A stretch of 64,000 bases of DNA from Macrosoma leucophasiata. Lineage: Eukaryota; Arthropoda; Insecta; Lepidoptera; Hedylidae. Shown here one piece after another: positions 1-10,770 of the stretch. The notes beneath the pieces are model-generated. The model had not been told where the DNA came from, did not search any database, and saw nothing but the letters and a program-made list of their open reading frames with translations. The first letter of the stretch is position 1. Every line of letters begins with the position of its first letter. The position numbers and the translations under genes are program-made. The stretch covers positions 144,001-208,000 of the forward strand of contig JAWQUS010000003.1 in NCBI GenBank assembly GCA_036365455.1, in the 5' to 3' direction.

Positions 1-581
1 TCTCGCCATGATTTAAGAAAAAGGGGTTAACATAACTAACTAAATAAATTATATGGCAGCACGAAATATATGACAATTGATTTCTAAATGTTCTTGGACC
101 TTATAGGGGCCATCTGCTGCTTCAAGGATTAAGTAAATTGGGCTTCCTCCTTATTTTTATATCATTGAAGTGAAACTTTTGTGCCTACACATTTGTTTGC
201 CAATCGGAGAAAGAAAAAATACAACAGTTGATATACATATAGTAAAATATTAAGTATGTAGGTATTAAAGGTATTCATTGGTGAGGCAAAATAAATATAT
301 TCGATGTACGTGGAAGGAGAGCGGTGAACAGCTGGCGCTGGCGCTATTCTCGATCGTGTCGGAGAACACAGTTTTGTAATGGATGAAGTCATGTGCAGAC
401 GCTCTCTGCATCTACTCGATCATAGGTATATCGGAGAAGAACAGAGAGTGTTATGGTGAGTGAAGGGAGAGCAGGGAGCAGGGGCACCGACCTGGATCTC
501 GGTGGAGAGGGAAGTGTGTAATAGTGAACAGAGGGAGAGCGCCCCGAGCGGTACTACCGCAGGTGGTGCTACCGTGCTGAC
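1..581. other. Intron of tetraspanin gene A, continuing off the left edge
   Basis: On the minus strand this follows the splice donor of exon 3, so it should be intron. It is AT-rich up to about 300 and more GC-rich near the exon. I see no recognisable repeat or coding exon. The remaining exons of gene A (large-loop CCG segment, fourth membrane segment, stop) must lie outside the window. Confidence 0.5.
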
Positions 582-785
582 CTCGATCATGTCGTAGACG
601 GGGCGCGCGACGTCGCGGTAGCGGTCGACGGCGAGCAGCGCGGGCTTGAGGTCGTGCAGCAGGTCCATGCCGCGGCGCGCCAGCTCGGCCTGCGGGGCGC
701 TGCGCCACCACGCCGCCAGCGACGCCGCCATCCACGCGCCGTACCCCACCTCGCTCACCGCCAGGCACACCACGCCGCACGCGTA
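582..785 (-). CDS. Tetraspanin gene A, coding exon 3 (TM3 and start of large extracellular loop)
   Basis: This exon has 68 codons, phase 0 at both ends, after a pyrimidine-containing acceptor (GTGTGTGCAG) and before the donor GAG|GTCAGC. It encodes YACGVVCLAVSEVGYGAWM..., a hydrophobic third membrane segment with an embedded acidic residue (Glu 100 counting from the exon 1 Met), as tetraspanin TM3 usually has. A charged helical stretch follows, ending ...RPVYDMIE. Tetraspanins carry a D.IQ..LECCG motif here, and paralog B breaks its exon at the equivalent place (DAIQRG|LECCG). The next exon of gene A, off the left edge, should therefore open with the CCG motif. The exon is far more GC-rich than its flanks. 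The donor (GTCAGC) is not optimal. A four-TM protein outside the tetraspanins is the alternative, but the paralog next door makes that unlikely. Confidence 0.75.
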
Positions 786-1037
786 CTGCACACACACAAA
801 CTACTGTTTCACATTTCGAAGCTTTTCAGCTGTTGACACATAAAGCGTGTAAGCGTATATCGAAAATATCAATAGCCACATATATACCTTTTATATGTGG
901 AAGCTTTTCAGAGGTACCTACCCCTACAATTTGGAAATATGGCGGAGAAGTATAGGCTCAACCATTACATGGAATTCTGGGACGAGACATTATTGACGAA
1001 TCGTGCGTTATTATTGACCGCTAAGGGTACCTATACC

Positions 1038-1275
1038 TACCACACCGCGGATAATCCGCCAAAATTCCATACAAACGCCTAATTTGGTCTGTATCACACA
1101 GACATCAATCATTTACGTGTATGCACCTGTGTGCGTAGCACGTAGACTAATAATAATAATACCAAACGTCGCCCATAAGATGAGAGGAGGTTGGGTGAGG
1201 CGGGGAAATCGGGCGGGACGTCGAAGTGTCCATTCTATACGCAGTATTATTACATATTCTCTGCCTATACAGTAC
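1038..1275 (+). repeat. Dispersed repeat family B, copy 1
   Basis: It begins with a CACACCGCGGA...CCGCCAAAATTC motif, contains GTCGCCCATAAGA and ends near ATTCTATACGCAGTATTATT and CATATTCTCTG. The same ordered motifs recur at 16065-16195, 17158-17280 and, inverted, 28075-28275. No coding capacity is visible. The class is unknown; it is a non-autonomous element of some kind. Confidence 0.75.
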
Positions 1276-2277
1276 AGGGGGGATATATACAACCAAAGAT
1301 ATCATAAAAATATTTTTTGTATGCAACGTATACCTACAACGTTAATTTAACCGTTTATAACTTAGAAGGAGGTAAGCCTTCGTTCACACGGGCGTTGCTC
1401 TATGGGTTTCTGACGGTAAGCGTGTCCCGCTGTATCACCGGGGCAGTATAGTACTGCCACTATGCTCGTGTGAACACCTACGCCACTAAACGGGACATAT
1501 GGGACCGAAGCGACATGAGGCTATGTAAGTACCTATTTGGTATTCTATCACAAAACCAAATACCGAAGGGCAAATGTAACGCAAGGGTAATTCAAAGAAG
1601 TAAATTAGATTTACCTGATAAGGTATACCGCCACACGTACTTCCTAATGGACAGCGAAATGTCCGATTGAAACTAGATCACGGAAAGACATCGGACCAAA
1701 GAATATTAATTGGCGTTAATTTAAGAAACTAAGGTAAATTGTTCCTACCAAATCCTACAATTATTATTTGGCCGTGCTCGTACGCTATCAATAAAATAAG
1801 TATCCATGAAGACGAACTACCAAGTCCAATAGAACAGCGACCTCCGCTCGCAGGTCGCATCGAAGCGTCAAGGTTGCCTCGAAAGGCTGATCTAACCGAA
1901 TGCCTGTTGGATTTTCATTCAGTTAGCATTCATTAGGAAGAATGAAACGAATACAACCTCGTAAAGTGTTCAAGTTTATTCGGTAAAGGGGCCCGTCCCT
2001 GATAACGCGAGAATAGGGGTTTACGATTTTCAAAATATTATGAAATCCGCTACACTAAGCAACACTAAAAAAAACTCAGACGCTCAATAAGTCTGCCAAC
2101 AACAACACCGCGTTATATTTTTGAGACTGATTATAATTTTCTAGAAAATAAATCATAAAATCGAAATCGACCTTTTCTATTGGCAATATTTTTACTATTT
2201 GCAATTTATATTTTAAAAATATTCTTGGCTTAATCGTGAGAAGAAAGTATACACAATACAATCACCGCTCGTTTTTT
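1276..2277. other. Intronic sequence of gene A, little recognisable
   Basis: The only structure I see is a weak inverted motif, GTTCACACG near 1384 and CGTGTGAAC near 1468, bracketing about 90 bp. That may be an old MITE-like insertion. The short open frames have no recognisable similarity. Confidence 0.4.
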
Positions 2278-2339
2278 TAAACTTGAACAGTAAAACAGTA
2301 ATATTCGTCTAAATATTACTGTTTTTCTGTTCAAGTTTA
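2278..2339. repeat. Near-perfect hairpin, 28-bp arms
   Basis: The arms (2278-2305 and 2312-2339) contain CTTGAACAGTAAAACAGTAA and its complement, with about one mismatch and a 6-base loop. It is probably a short foldback insertion or solo palindrome. Confidence 0.8.
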
Positions 2340-3001
2340 CGCATCCCGCTGCCCATACATTTTTCTATGCAGACATCGCTGGCCACATTTCATTTTATAA
2401 TAGAGCACGGCCGTCAGTCAACACTCGTGTCAAAATCAAGCAGTGCCCAAAGAGTATACAAATACTAGCAGTGCCAAAGAGTATACAGTTTATTCAGTTT
2501 ATTCAATTTGTTTCAATTGTTTTCTTGCAATGGGGTGGGCGCGAGTATCGGATATAATTGCTAAGCCGTACTCTGACGAATACATGACAATCAGAAAAAA
2601 AAGTAAATTAAGTGTAAACCGGCACCATTTCCGACACGCAGTTTAATACAAACGTAATTGAAAATAATGGAAACGATGATGATCCTTTCACACTTGTGTC
2701 AGTCGCATAGGTAAGTGTTAGATCTGATCAAGTGTCTGAAAGAGCAAAAGGAACCAGCTCCGGACGGTGTCTCCAACCGAACCATCTGAATTTTCTTTCC
2801 CTTATAGCCCTATTTACAACGATACTTAAAGCAGCATTTAAATAATTCTGTTTCCACCCTCGGGGGAAGAAGGCACAGTTACCGGGTTTCGTAAATTCTG
2901 TAAGCCTAACAATCAGGCCTCTTCGTATAGGTCGACAAGTCTGATAAGTTCCCTCAGTAAGATTTACGAACGTGTCATCTGCGCTCGTCTCTCTAAGTGT
3001 T
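2340..3001. other. Intronic sequence with one unrecognised open frame
   Basis: A short direct duplication (CAGTGCC(C)AAAGAGTATACA) occurs at about 2440 and 2471. A 96-codon open frame on the minus strand (3018-2728) begins inside the neighbouring foldback element. I do not recognise its product and do not call it a gene. Confidence 0.35.
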
Positions 3002-3118
3002 AGATTCACAAATCGCACTAGTATTTTACTTTGAGCAAAGTACGCTTAGAACTGTCGAGTTGAGACAGTTTTAAGCTTACTTTGCTCAAAGTAAAGTCGT
3101 AGTACGGTCTGTGAATCT
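3002..3118. mobile_element. Foldback MITE-like element
   Basis: The sequence begins AGATTCACA and ends TGTGAATCT. Its arms match inward through TACTTTGAGCAAAGTA and TACTTTGCTCAAAGTA to AACTGTC/GACAGTT, with a few mismatches, so nearly the whole 117 bp folds on itself. A related piece with the same right arm lies at 57368-57457, which supports a dispersed family. Confidence 0.75.
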
Positions 3119-3626
3119 CACCCAGAGACTTTGCAGGAGTAGATGCGTCGTCTGATCCTAAACGAACAATTTGGTTTTCATAGATGCCACTCCGGTGGAT
3201 ATCAAGTACATCGGATTACTGAGCACATGAAAATCGACACTAAGATGAAAGCTATAGGCAGAACTCATTTATCGTAAGAGCCTCTTGCTTATTCAATACC
3301 TTAGCTAAGAAAAGGACAAGTTCCATGTTGGACCCGCGCCTTGTACACTATATCAAAAGGTAGAGAAAATACGTAAAATCATGGAAAAATACATAAAAAT
3401 AATTTTAATCGTTATTATGTGTCAGAAATATATAAGTTATGTAATTTTTGTATGACAACGATATGTCACCATATTGCTACTATGACATTCTTGTTTTTGA
3501 AATATACTTATGAAAATTAGGTAGGTAGGTACAATACACGATTTGAATAAAAAAATGTAAAAACTGTATTTGAACTAAAATACTGAAGAACACAAAATTT
3601 AAGCGGTACAGCATCACAATTATTAA
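3119..3626. other. Intronic AT-rich sequence, nothing recognised
   Basis: No coding, RNA or clear repeat signal was seen apart from short poly-A and poly-T runs. Confidence 0.4.
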
Positions 3627-3699
3627 AAAATATTAAGTCGATTGGACTTAATATTTTATAATAATTAAAATCGAGGCGGCGATTAAAAATCGCCGCCTC
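3627..3699. repeat. Two adjacent perfect hairpins
   Basis: The first hairpin (3627-3657) pairs AAAATATTAAGTC with GACTTAATATTTT around GATTG. The second (3673-3699) pairs GAGGCGGCGATT with AATCGCCGCCTC around AAA. One stem is AT-rich and the next GC-rich, 15 bases apart. The origin is unknown. Confidence 0.75.
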
Positions 3700-4751
3700 T
3701 CATCGCTTATAAAAACTTGCACACCTAACTGACGCCATGTTTTGAAGTGATGAAACATTAACTAATTATATTATAACTTGGTTTAATTAAATACGAATAT
3801 ACGTGAACTGTGAGGAATGACTAGCGTTCTAGTTTAATTACAATCAGCCGGAGCATTGTGGTAACAAGTGACACGTTTCACGGTTTAGAACTACATACGT
3901 GAAATTATAAACTTAAGTATTGGTGAAATTAGGTAGGCAAAGTTATGAAAATGAATTAAGATTTTTCATTACTTGACGTCAAAAACCTGGGCACAGATTG
4001 TGATTTCAAAATTACATTACATTGTAAGTAAATGAATGGGCGCGTGACTGTGTAAGATTGCACAGAATCTTAATAGGTGTCTTTAATAAGTTATGAAAGC
4101 CTGGATAAGATTTCGTTCATTGTAACAAAGACAAGCTACAGCTATTTAATATTTGAGACTGGAATTCATTGTCGAGCAGAATATTAATACCAAGCAATGT
4201 CGGTCTCAATATATTTGTGGTATTTTGATGACAGAGGCGGTTGTAGTAGATAAGGCTGCCTTCATGCAAATATGAAATTTGCTCAGCTATTTTGTATAAT
4301 GTGGAAAAATATAACTAAGAAAATATTATTTACAGGGCGCTTATTAATAAATATAGTAATCCTAAGGATTAGTTCGACTAATTGAACGTGGTAACGTATG
4401 AGCACAACAGTGTGTGTGTACGGCGATTATCGTCATTCATGAGTACTCACGAGAGAGAAGCCTATCCAGATTGGCTGTCATTTGCTCGTGGCATGAACTC
4501 CTATTTTGATGGCATGCAGAAGCAGTGAGAGAAGTGAGACGTGTAGCGAGCGACGCAATGTGCAGCGGTACTGATGAGTGATGAGGTAGACGAGAGAGGC
4601 GAGTCACAGACCGGTAACCAGCTACGCTTGTGGTAAACGGTTAAATATGCAGAGTAAGAAGGATAAGTAGCGAGCTAGGGAGAACTGCAATCCGTGCATG
4701 ACGAGCCACGAGAGGTGTGTAGGTGTGGTGTGTGCGGGGTGGGGTACGTAC
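3700..4751. other. Intron 2 of gene A, nothing recognised
   Basis: This is single-copy-looking AT-rich sequence between exons 2 and 3. No repeat with clear ends, RNA gene or exon was found. Confidence 0.4.
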
Positions 4752-4949
4752 GACGTGCAGCGAGTGCGTGGCGGCGCGGTGCGCGGCGGCGGCGGCCAGG
4801 TACACGAGCGCGGCGAGCCACAGGCCGGCAGCGAGCACGTAGGCGGCCGACACGCGGTACTGCGCCGCGCACAGGAAGCGGAACCACGTGTAGGTGCTGG
4901 GGTCCCAGGCCAGCCGCGCCGCCGTCGCCAGCAGCGCGCCACTGTACAT
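4752..4949 (-). CDS. Tetraspanin gene A, coding exon 2 (TM1 end, small loop, TM2)
   Basis: This exon has 66 codons, from acceptor TTTGCAG to donor GTACGT, phase 0 at both ends. It continues exon 1 directly: IAFA|MYSGALLATAARL completes TM1 (about residues 13-33 of the joined protein). A short extracellular loop with WDPSTYTW follows, then TM2 (about 55-77, YVLAAGLWLAALVYLAAAAA) and a short cytoplasmic HRAATHSLHV. The Met at the exon start is internal if splicing is as modelled; alone it would give a protein lacking half of TM1. Base composition is about three-quarters G+C against AT-rich introns. Joined to exons 1 and 3 it gives 156 residues with the tetraspanin order of TM1, small loop, TM2, TM3. 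Confidence 0.75.
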
Positions 4950-5619
4950 CTGCAAACGATCATTACACTTTTAACTAGATGATTCACTTGCGATTTTATA
5001 TCATGACAATGAAAATCGGCCTCATGTATCTCCAAGGTGGAAACTAAAAAAAAAGGTATCTACTTGGGAGGTACACGTATGCAAGTAACAGATTTTCAAG
5101 CACTGTACAATTCAATTTGTCTTCACTACGAATAAAAGCTAATAGGAAATATCACTCGTATTTGTGGTAAACAACTTCATGGAAAAGCTTAGTCATAAGG
5201 TGCTCCAAAGTAATGCCTAAATGTGTGTATGTTTATTCCTCCGATAACCTGACCGGGTAAATACAGTCTCCGTCACAATGACAAACACTATCTATAGCTA
5301 AATAAACACCGGTATATATATAGGGGTTCTCAAGAAAACATCCTCGGAAACATAAGATCCCTACAGAAAATAACATGTGGTTACAGAATTTTTTCACCTT
5401 CAACCAGTTCAAACATATTTATTGCGTCAGAATTGTCACTTCTGTAGGAACGTAAGATAAGCCCAAAAATATGTGAAATATTTTGCACTATGTTAATGAA
5501 CAATATTTACTTCGTGTAGGTATTAGTTGCATTTTATATTTCTCAATTGAGTTATTTAAATTTTGACTAGCCACTATGTACTACGTAGTTTGTAAATTTC
5601 TGAGACCAAAGATATTAGA
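4950..5619. other. Intron 1 of gene A, nothing recognised
   Basis: AT-rich sequence just upstream of the exon 2 acceptor. No repeat or coding signal was recognised. Confidence 0.4.
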
Positions 5620-5639
5620 ACAATCTAACCGCGACTAAT

Positions 5640-6350
5640 GCTTATAAAAAATAATTTAGGAGAGAAACTACAAGAATTACATCAACATATTACGAGTATT
5701 ATGCTATTGCCGCAGCAGAAACATAACGTAGCTTCATGCCCATGTATATGCAAACATCCACGATTCGTTCATGAAGTGCTTGTATTCTTTCTCTTTACAT
5801 TGCAGAAAAAATTAATCCGAATATTAGCTAACATAAAACAAGAAACCAGTTGTGTACCCCATTTTAAAGAGCTAAAAATGCTAACATTACCTTCCATATA
5901 TATTTTAGAAACATGTAAATTTGTTAAAACCTATCCCGCCTTTTACACAAGACGCGCAGACATCCCTACAAATCACCTACTACGACACCAAAATAGACTA
6001 ATGCTCCCTACCTCCCGTCTAGCCAGCCATTCGTCAAGTCCTTTTGTTATGAGCATAAAAATATATAATAAATTACCAACACCATTAAAAAACGAAACAC
6101 ACTACAACACATTCATTAAAATATCAAACAGTTACTCATCGATAAATGTTACTATAATATTCAGATTATTTGAGCGAAATCTTCAATTGATATACATTTT
6201 TAACCTAAATAAATGATAATATTTAACTTTCCCCCTAGTACATAAGCTTCCCCTCTTATGTTGCTATGCTGTAACAGGGTGTCATTGTACTCGGACAATA
6301 CCACCTATATGACATAACGCAATAAATAATTTGAATTTGTATTAAATAAA
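5640..6350 (+). mobile_element. 5'-truncated non-LTR retrotransposon (jockey-like), C-terminal tail and 3' UTR
   Basis: A 192-codon frame carries the post-RT C-terminal region typical of jockey-group LINEs: LIRILANIKQ, HFKELKMLTLPSIYILE and SIKIYNKLPTPLKN. The same block occurs on the minus strand at 42610-42216 and 63038-62223, so three related but diverged LINEs are represented. The frame ends near 6216, then a short 3' UTR ends in AATAAATAATTTGAATTTG and an A-rich tail. The catalytic RT region is absent. The first 60 or so codons of the frame do not look RT-like. Confidence 0.8.
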
Positions 6351-7194
6351 AAAACATGCTTTTATTGCTAATCGAGATCGCTAAAAACTAAAAAATCATT
6401 TTTAATTGTTTCATTAAAAAATATTTTTCATAGAGTTTCATATGACTGAGGTAGGAAATCGACCAATCAATCATAATGAATAACCTCAAAATACAATTTA
6501 AGTTATTAACAGATTAATAAAATTCAAAGATGGGGTGCTTGAAAAAGAACTAACATGAAGGGTGCGGGAAGTGAGTTAACGCGTCCGCTCTTTAACCTAA
6601 GTTATTTCGAGATGATGACGTTTTTTGATTGCTGGTTTCTTGTACTAAAATCTTGTAAACCAACAAAACAATCTTAATATCGAGCCATTTAATACTCAAA
6701 ATTTAATAATTTGGTCAACTGTTATCGATCACAGCGCAGGGTCAGGCGGTCGTCGCTCCCATCACCACACTACTCTTTGTTCAACAGACAGCCTGTTCTT
6801 TAACACACAACAAACCTTTCTCCCAACGTAAAACTTCATACGGAGATAAGTAAGACATGAATGTTTTAATGAATGCAGCGTTCATATGAAGGCCGCTTAA
6901 CCCGAGGTGAAGTGATGAGTGAGCTGAGCTAGTCGCGTTATTTGATAACGACCGTCGGCATCTCAATAATTCTCCTAACATCATCGCCTCAGCCTCACTA
7001 AGAAGCTTTGTGTACAAAATACCTGCTAATTAGGACTCTGCTTCTGTTGGTTCGTATCTTTTCTACACTATCTTAATTTTTACGACTTTGAGATGCACTT
7101 ATTTCGTGACAGTGTTCAAAGTGGTAATTATATTAGCACGCTCAGTTGCAATAAGTGCTATTTTAGCACTTACACAACACAAGACACCAATTCT
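6351..7194. other. Intronic sequence, unrecognised
   Basis: A 78-codon minus-strand frame (7017-6781) is not recognised and has no supporting splice structure. The rest is AT-rich without clear repeats. Confidence 0.35.
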
Positions 7195-7806
7195 ATAGAA
7201 AAGATTTCATTTTTAGGGTTCCGTACCTTAAAAGGAAAAAAGGAACCCTTATAGGATCACTCGTGCGTCTGTCTGTCTGTCTGTCTGTCCGTCTGTCACA
7301 GCCAATTTGCTCCGAAACTGCTCGACCGATTGAGTTGAATTTTGATGAATATATGTAAATTGGTGACCCGAAGATGAACACGTCAAGTAAAATAATAAAT
7401 TTTAAACAGGGGGGCCACTTTGGGGGGTAAATTTTAATACAATTTTTCGTAATCTGTGTCGTGTGACATATCAAATGAAAGAGGTTGTTGTCAGCATCTC
7501 GGATATATTTTTTTTATAATTTTTGCATAAACAAATTTGAAGTTATTTAAGAAAAACGACGAAAATTTACCATTCCTCCCCCCCCCCCCCTATCTCCGAA
7601 ACTAATGAACTTAAAATTTTGAAAAAAATATGGAAAGTAGTTTTTTGCATAGGCAAATAAAAAATAGATTACTAGAAAACTTATAAGAAGTTTGAGTATT
7701 CAAATCGAAAATTCTGCATTTTAAATCTGTAATATTTTCGAAAATATTTATTTAAATTACGGAACCCTCACCACGCGAATCGAACTCGCACTTGTCCGGT
7801 TTTTTA
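7195..7806 (+). repeat. Dispersed repeat family C, apparently full copy
   Basis: It starts TTAGGGTTCCGTACC, followed by GGAACCC and a (GTCT)n run. A CGACCGATTGAGTTGAATTT block follows, and it ends GGAACCCTCACC...CGAACTCGCACTTGTCCGG with T residues. Related ends occur at 9119-9167, 24440-24515 and 38265-38835. It has no coding capacity. The style is common in lepidopteran genomes, but the class is uncertain. A poly-C tract lies at about 7578-7590. Confidence 0.7.
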
Positions 7807-8837
7807 AGAGTAGGTAACGTCACAGACAGATACCTGTATCCAATGCTAAGCTTCATTTTGATCTAAAATTGTGCGGCTCCATTAAAAATTCCCTTCGGTT
7901 ATAGCCCTGATCTATTCTTCATGCCCAAAATATTGATCAGCAGAAGCTAAGCTCTAATCGACAGTAACCAAATACGGATTGACCCAATTGTTGGTTTATT
8001 ATTAAGTTTATCGACCGTTTCTAAATATGTTAGTGTTAGTATAATTTATGAGAGAATGGGCTTCGGAAGCACATTTCTTCATGAGTATAACAAATGCGGC
8101 GGGTGGAGCAGAGGGCGAGAGGCGAAGGGGGAGAGGGCTCTGTTTCCTCTCCTCGTGCGATGGTATGTGTCTTATCATTGCTGGAAGTGCCCATTGTGTT
8201 TTGTGATTGCACTCGAGACTGTGACGTCACACATATTTCGTCCAATAATACGTATAATTGGAGCAACCGTTTTTTGTCTTGTTTAATGTCACATGACTAA
8301 TATGTTTCGTTGTCCTGTGACAAATGTATCGCTAGTGAGATTTGGGACTTCCACGATGATATCATTATTGACCCTCTCTAGGTTTTGTCGAAAATCCCAG
8401 TGTAATGTGTTTTGTCTAATTAGATCGAGACGACTATATTCAGATGAATAGTGTTGCCGATAATGATACCTAATCCTTTGAAAGATTGCTTTAACGTTTA
8501 CATTAGGCGCAGAAAGTAAAGGCCATTTCGTTTCAGTTTCATTCTGTCGATTGTCATTCAAATTGTTGGGTCACTAGGTGCTTAGGTCGCGTGTCAAATG
8601 CGAGTGTCGCGTGTGGTGGGGGGCGCGGGGGGAAGAGGATGACCTCGGAGGAGCGATTTGCATCTGCGGCCGTAATCTGCCATAATTCATGTAACATACG
8701 ACCCTCCCAGCCCAACTCAGAAAGACGACTTAAGACGCACGTGTCCGTCTCCTTAGAGATTCCTGCTTTCCTTAAAACTTATTTGGCTATTGAATATTAT
8801 GTTCTAATAATAACCAATTTACGACAATAACCAATTT
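7807..8837. other. Intronic sequence, unrecognised
   Basis: No clear repeats were seen except a 17-bp tandem duplication of AATAACCAATTTACGAC at about 8808-8841, abutting the next hairpin. The short open frames look random. Confidence 0.4.
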
Positions 8838-8872
8838 ACGACAGTATGTTGCTATTAGCAACATACTGTCGT
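8838..8872. repeat. Perfect hairpin, 16-bp arms
   Basis: ACGACAGTATGTTGCT pairs exactly with AGCAACATACTGTCGT across a 3-base loop, immediately after a short tandem duplication. Confidence 0.85.
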
Positions 8873-10529
8873 ACTGGATAACAAGCTGTTTTTGTCGAGT
8901 TTATTGTTATTGCTAATTAGGCAAAACATATTTCACTCCTCAGGGCCTTCTTAAAAAACCTTCAAAGGCATTTTATACTTCGTAGTCACAGTGACGATCC
9001 CGGGAGGCAGTTTATTAGAGTCATGATCCACTCATCTCTCAAATCTTTCCACAGGTACTAGTGAGACGATATGACAAATTTTAAAAAGCGGCCAATTGCC
9101 AGTCGTACTCGCGCACGAAGGGTTCCGTACCATCTTAGGGTCCCGTTCCTCTTAGGTACGGAACCCTAAGAACGCAGATAAAGATAGTCGTCGGAACTAA
9201 AGTTTTAGTAAACAGAGTGCAGCGAGATGCCACTGCGACGCGGAGTGGGCGCGCGGCGGCATCGGCTACGGGAACACTTGGGCTGTTTGGGCACGGGAGT
9301 CTAGAAGGGATACTAGCCCACCCAGTTCTGATCTTGTGACAAGATAAAGATTCCAATCCAAAACGATCTAGATTACTAGTTGTAATATAAAAAATCACAC
9401 ACTTCTCTGTTTTTAGTGACCAATTTGGTAAGCCTTATTATTCTTGCACTAACGGAACAAGGTTTGGCGGCTCCTTATGAAATTATTTGCAAACTTAAGA
9501 ATTATCACAAAAACAGAATCTCACACCACTTACTACTAAGAAAAGTTAAATCCATGTGCCTTGAGAAGTGAGTACCTAAGAGAGGAATTACCGAAATTCC
9601 TACCAGCAAAAGCAGTTAAATGGGAAGTGTAATGATTGCCACAAGAGGCAATATAACCAGGGGTTGTAGATAAATAGGTCATCTAATTTGTGAAAGCGCC
9701 GCGCCATTTTCCTTGCCGTATATTTCTAAATAGAAATAGTCCGGATTACTTCAAAACACGAATATTTGTTGAGAGACAATTAAACCAGTTGGTTTCAGAA
9801 TTGTTTCAAATCATCAATGGTCAAGATTTATTATTGGTCACCCACACTATATATTAACCAGTGTATTAAAATCCTAGCTAATCTAAGAAATCGATAGTCT
9901 TCGACCTTCAGATTTTGTCGGTCCTTATTTGATACGGGATCGGACACTGTGGCCAAACGCTGCAGAAGACGCGCGTGACGCGGGCGCCGGCGGCGGGCGG
10001 CGAGAAGCTCAGGGTCAACGGCCCGCTCCTTACGCTGCCTGCCCTCTGCCCACCCCCGCCCCGCCTCTCGAATCCCGTGCGCGCCGTAATGCATCTTTCT
10101 TCATCATGCACCATTGTCCTCTTATTACCGGTTACGCATCCGAAAAATTCCACTGCTTAGAACAGTCACAAACATCAGTCAATCAGTTCTGATAGTTATC
10201 CCGTGTCTTAATTAACATCTCGTTTGGTGTCGAATTATTGAAATGTGCTGATCAGTTACATCAGTGCAACCTGCAGTTGTAAATAGTTTTTAGTAAAATA
10301 AATGGCTAGGAAACATGAATTTAATTTGGCAATATTGCAACCTTACGCCGATAGGTAGGTAGCTACTTCCTAGAAAGAGTAGACTGAAGTCTATGCACGG
10401 GCGCGTACCATTAAGATTTGTATTTTAAGCCGGTGGCAATAGAAAGTGGGATAAGATTGGGTTTATTTGAATTAAAAATGTTACAGTGGCACACGAAATT
10501 TCACTGGTGATAGAGTTCTAGTGTAAGGG
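8873..10529. other. Intronic sequence with a family C end fragment and GC-rich patches
   Basis: A small palindrome at 9119-9167 pairs AGGGTTCCGTACC with GGTACGGAACCCT and resembles the family C terminus. GC-rich patches at about 9225-9275 and 9960-10095 stand out from the AT-rich background. They contain open frames, but I see no splice-bounded conserved coding. They could be CpG-rich regulatory or old exonic sequence; nothing decides. Confidence 0.4.
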
Positions 10530-10770
10530 GCCAAAGCACTACCGCATTACCTAATCTATCTTCCGCTAATGGTAGTGACTAGACTATCGTATTCCATGGT
10601 AATGTATTGCCCCGCAGTAACGGACATAAGAACTCAGGAAGGTCTCAGGGGCGGGAACGCTTGTGCATTTGACCTCTGCTTTTTGTGTAAGTAGATGTCC
10701 GTAGGCTGCGGTCATCACTTAACATCCATGTAAATTGCATGCTTGTTTGCCACCATCATGACATAAAAAT
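10530..10770 (+). mobile_element. SINE-like family A, plus-oriented copy
   Basis: It contains the ordered family blocks: CACTACCGCATTACCTAAT, TGGTAATGTA, TTTTGTGTAAGTAGATGTC, GGCTGCGGTCATCACTTAAC and GCATGCTTGTTTGCCACCA, then an A-rich end. Family A is the most frequent repeat in this window. Confidence 0.75.

Noticed and set aside
2728..3018. 96-codon minus-strand frame
   Set aside because: Starts inside a foldback element; product unrecognised; no splice context.
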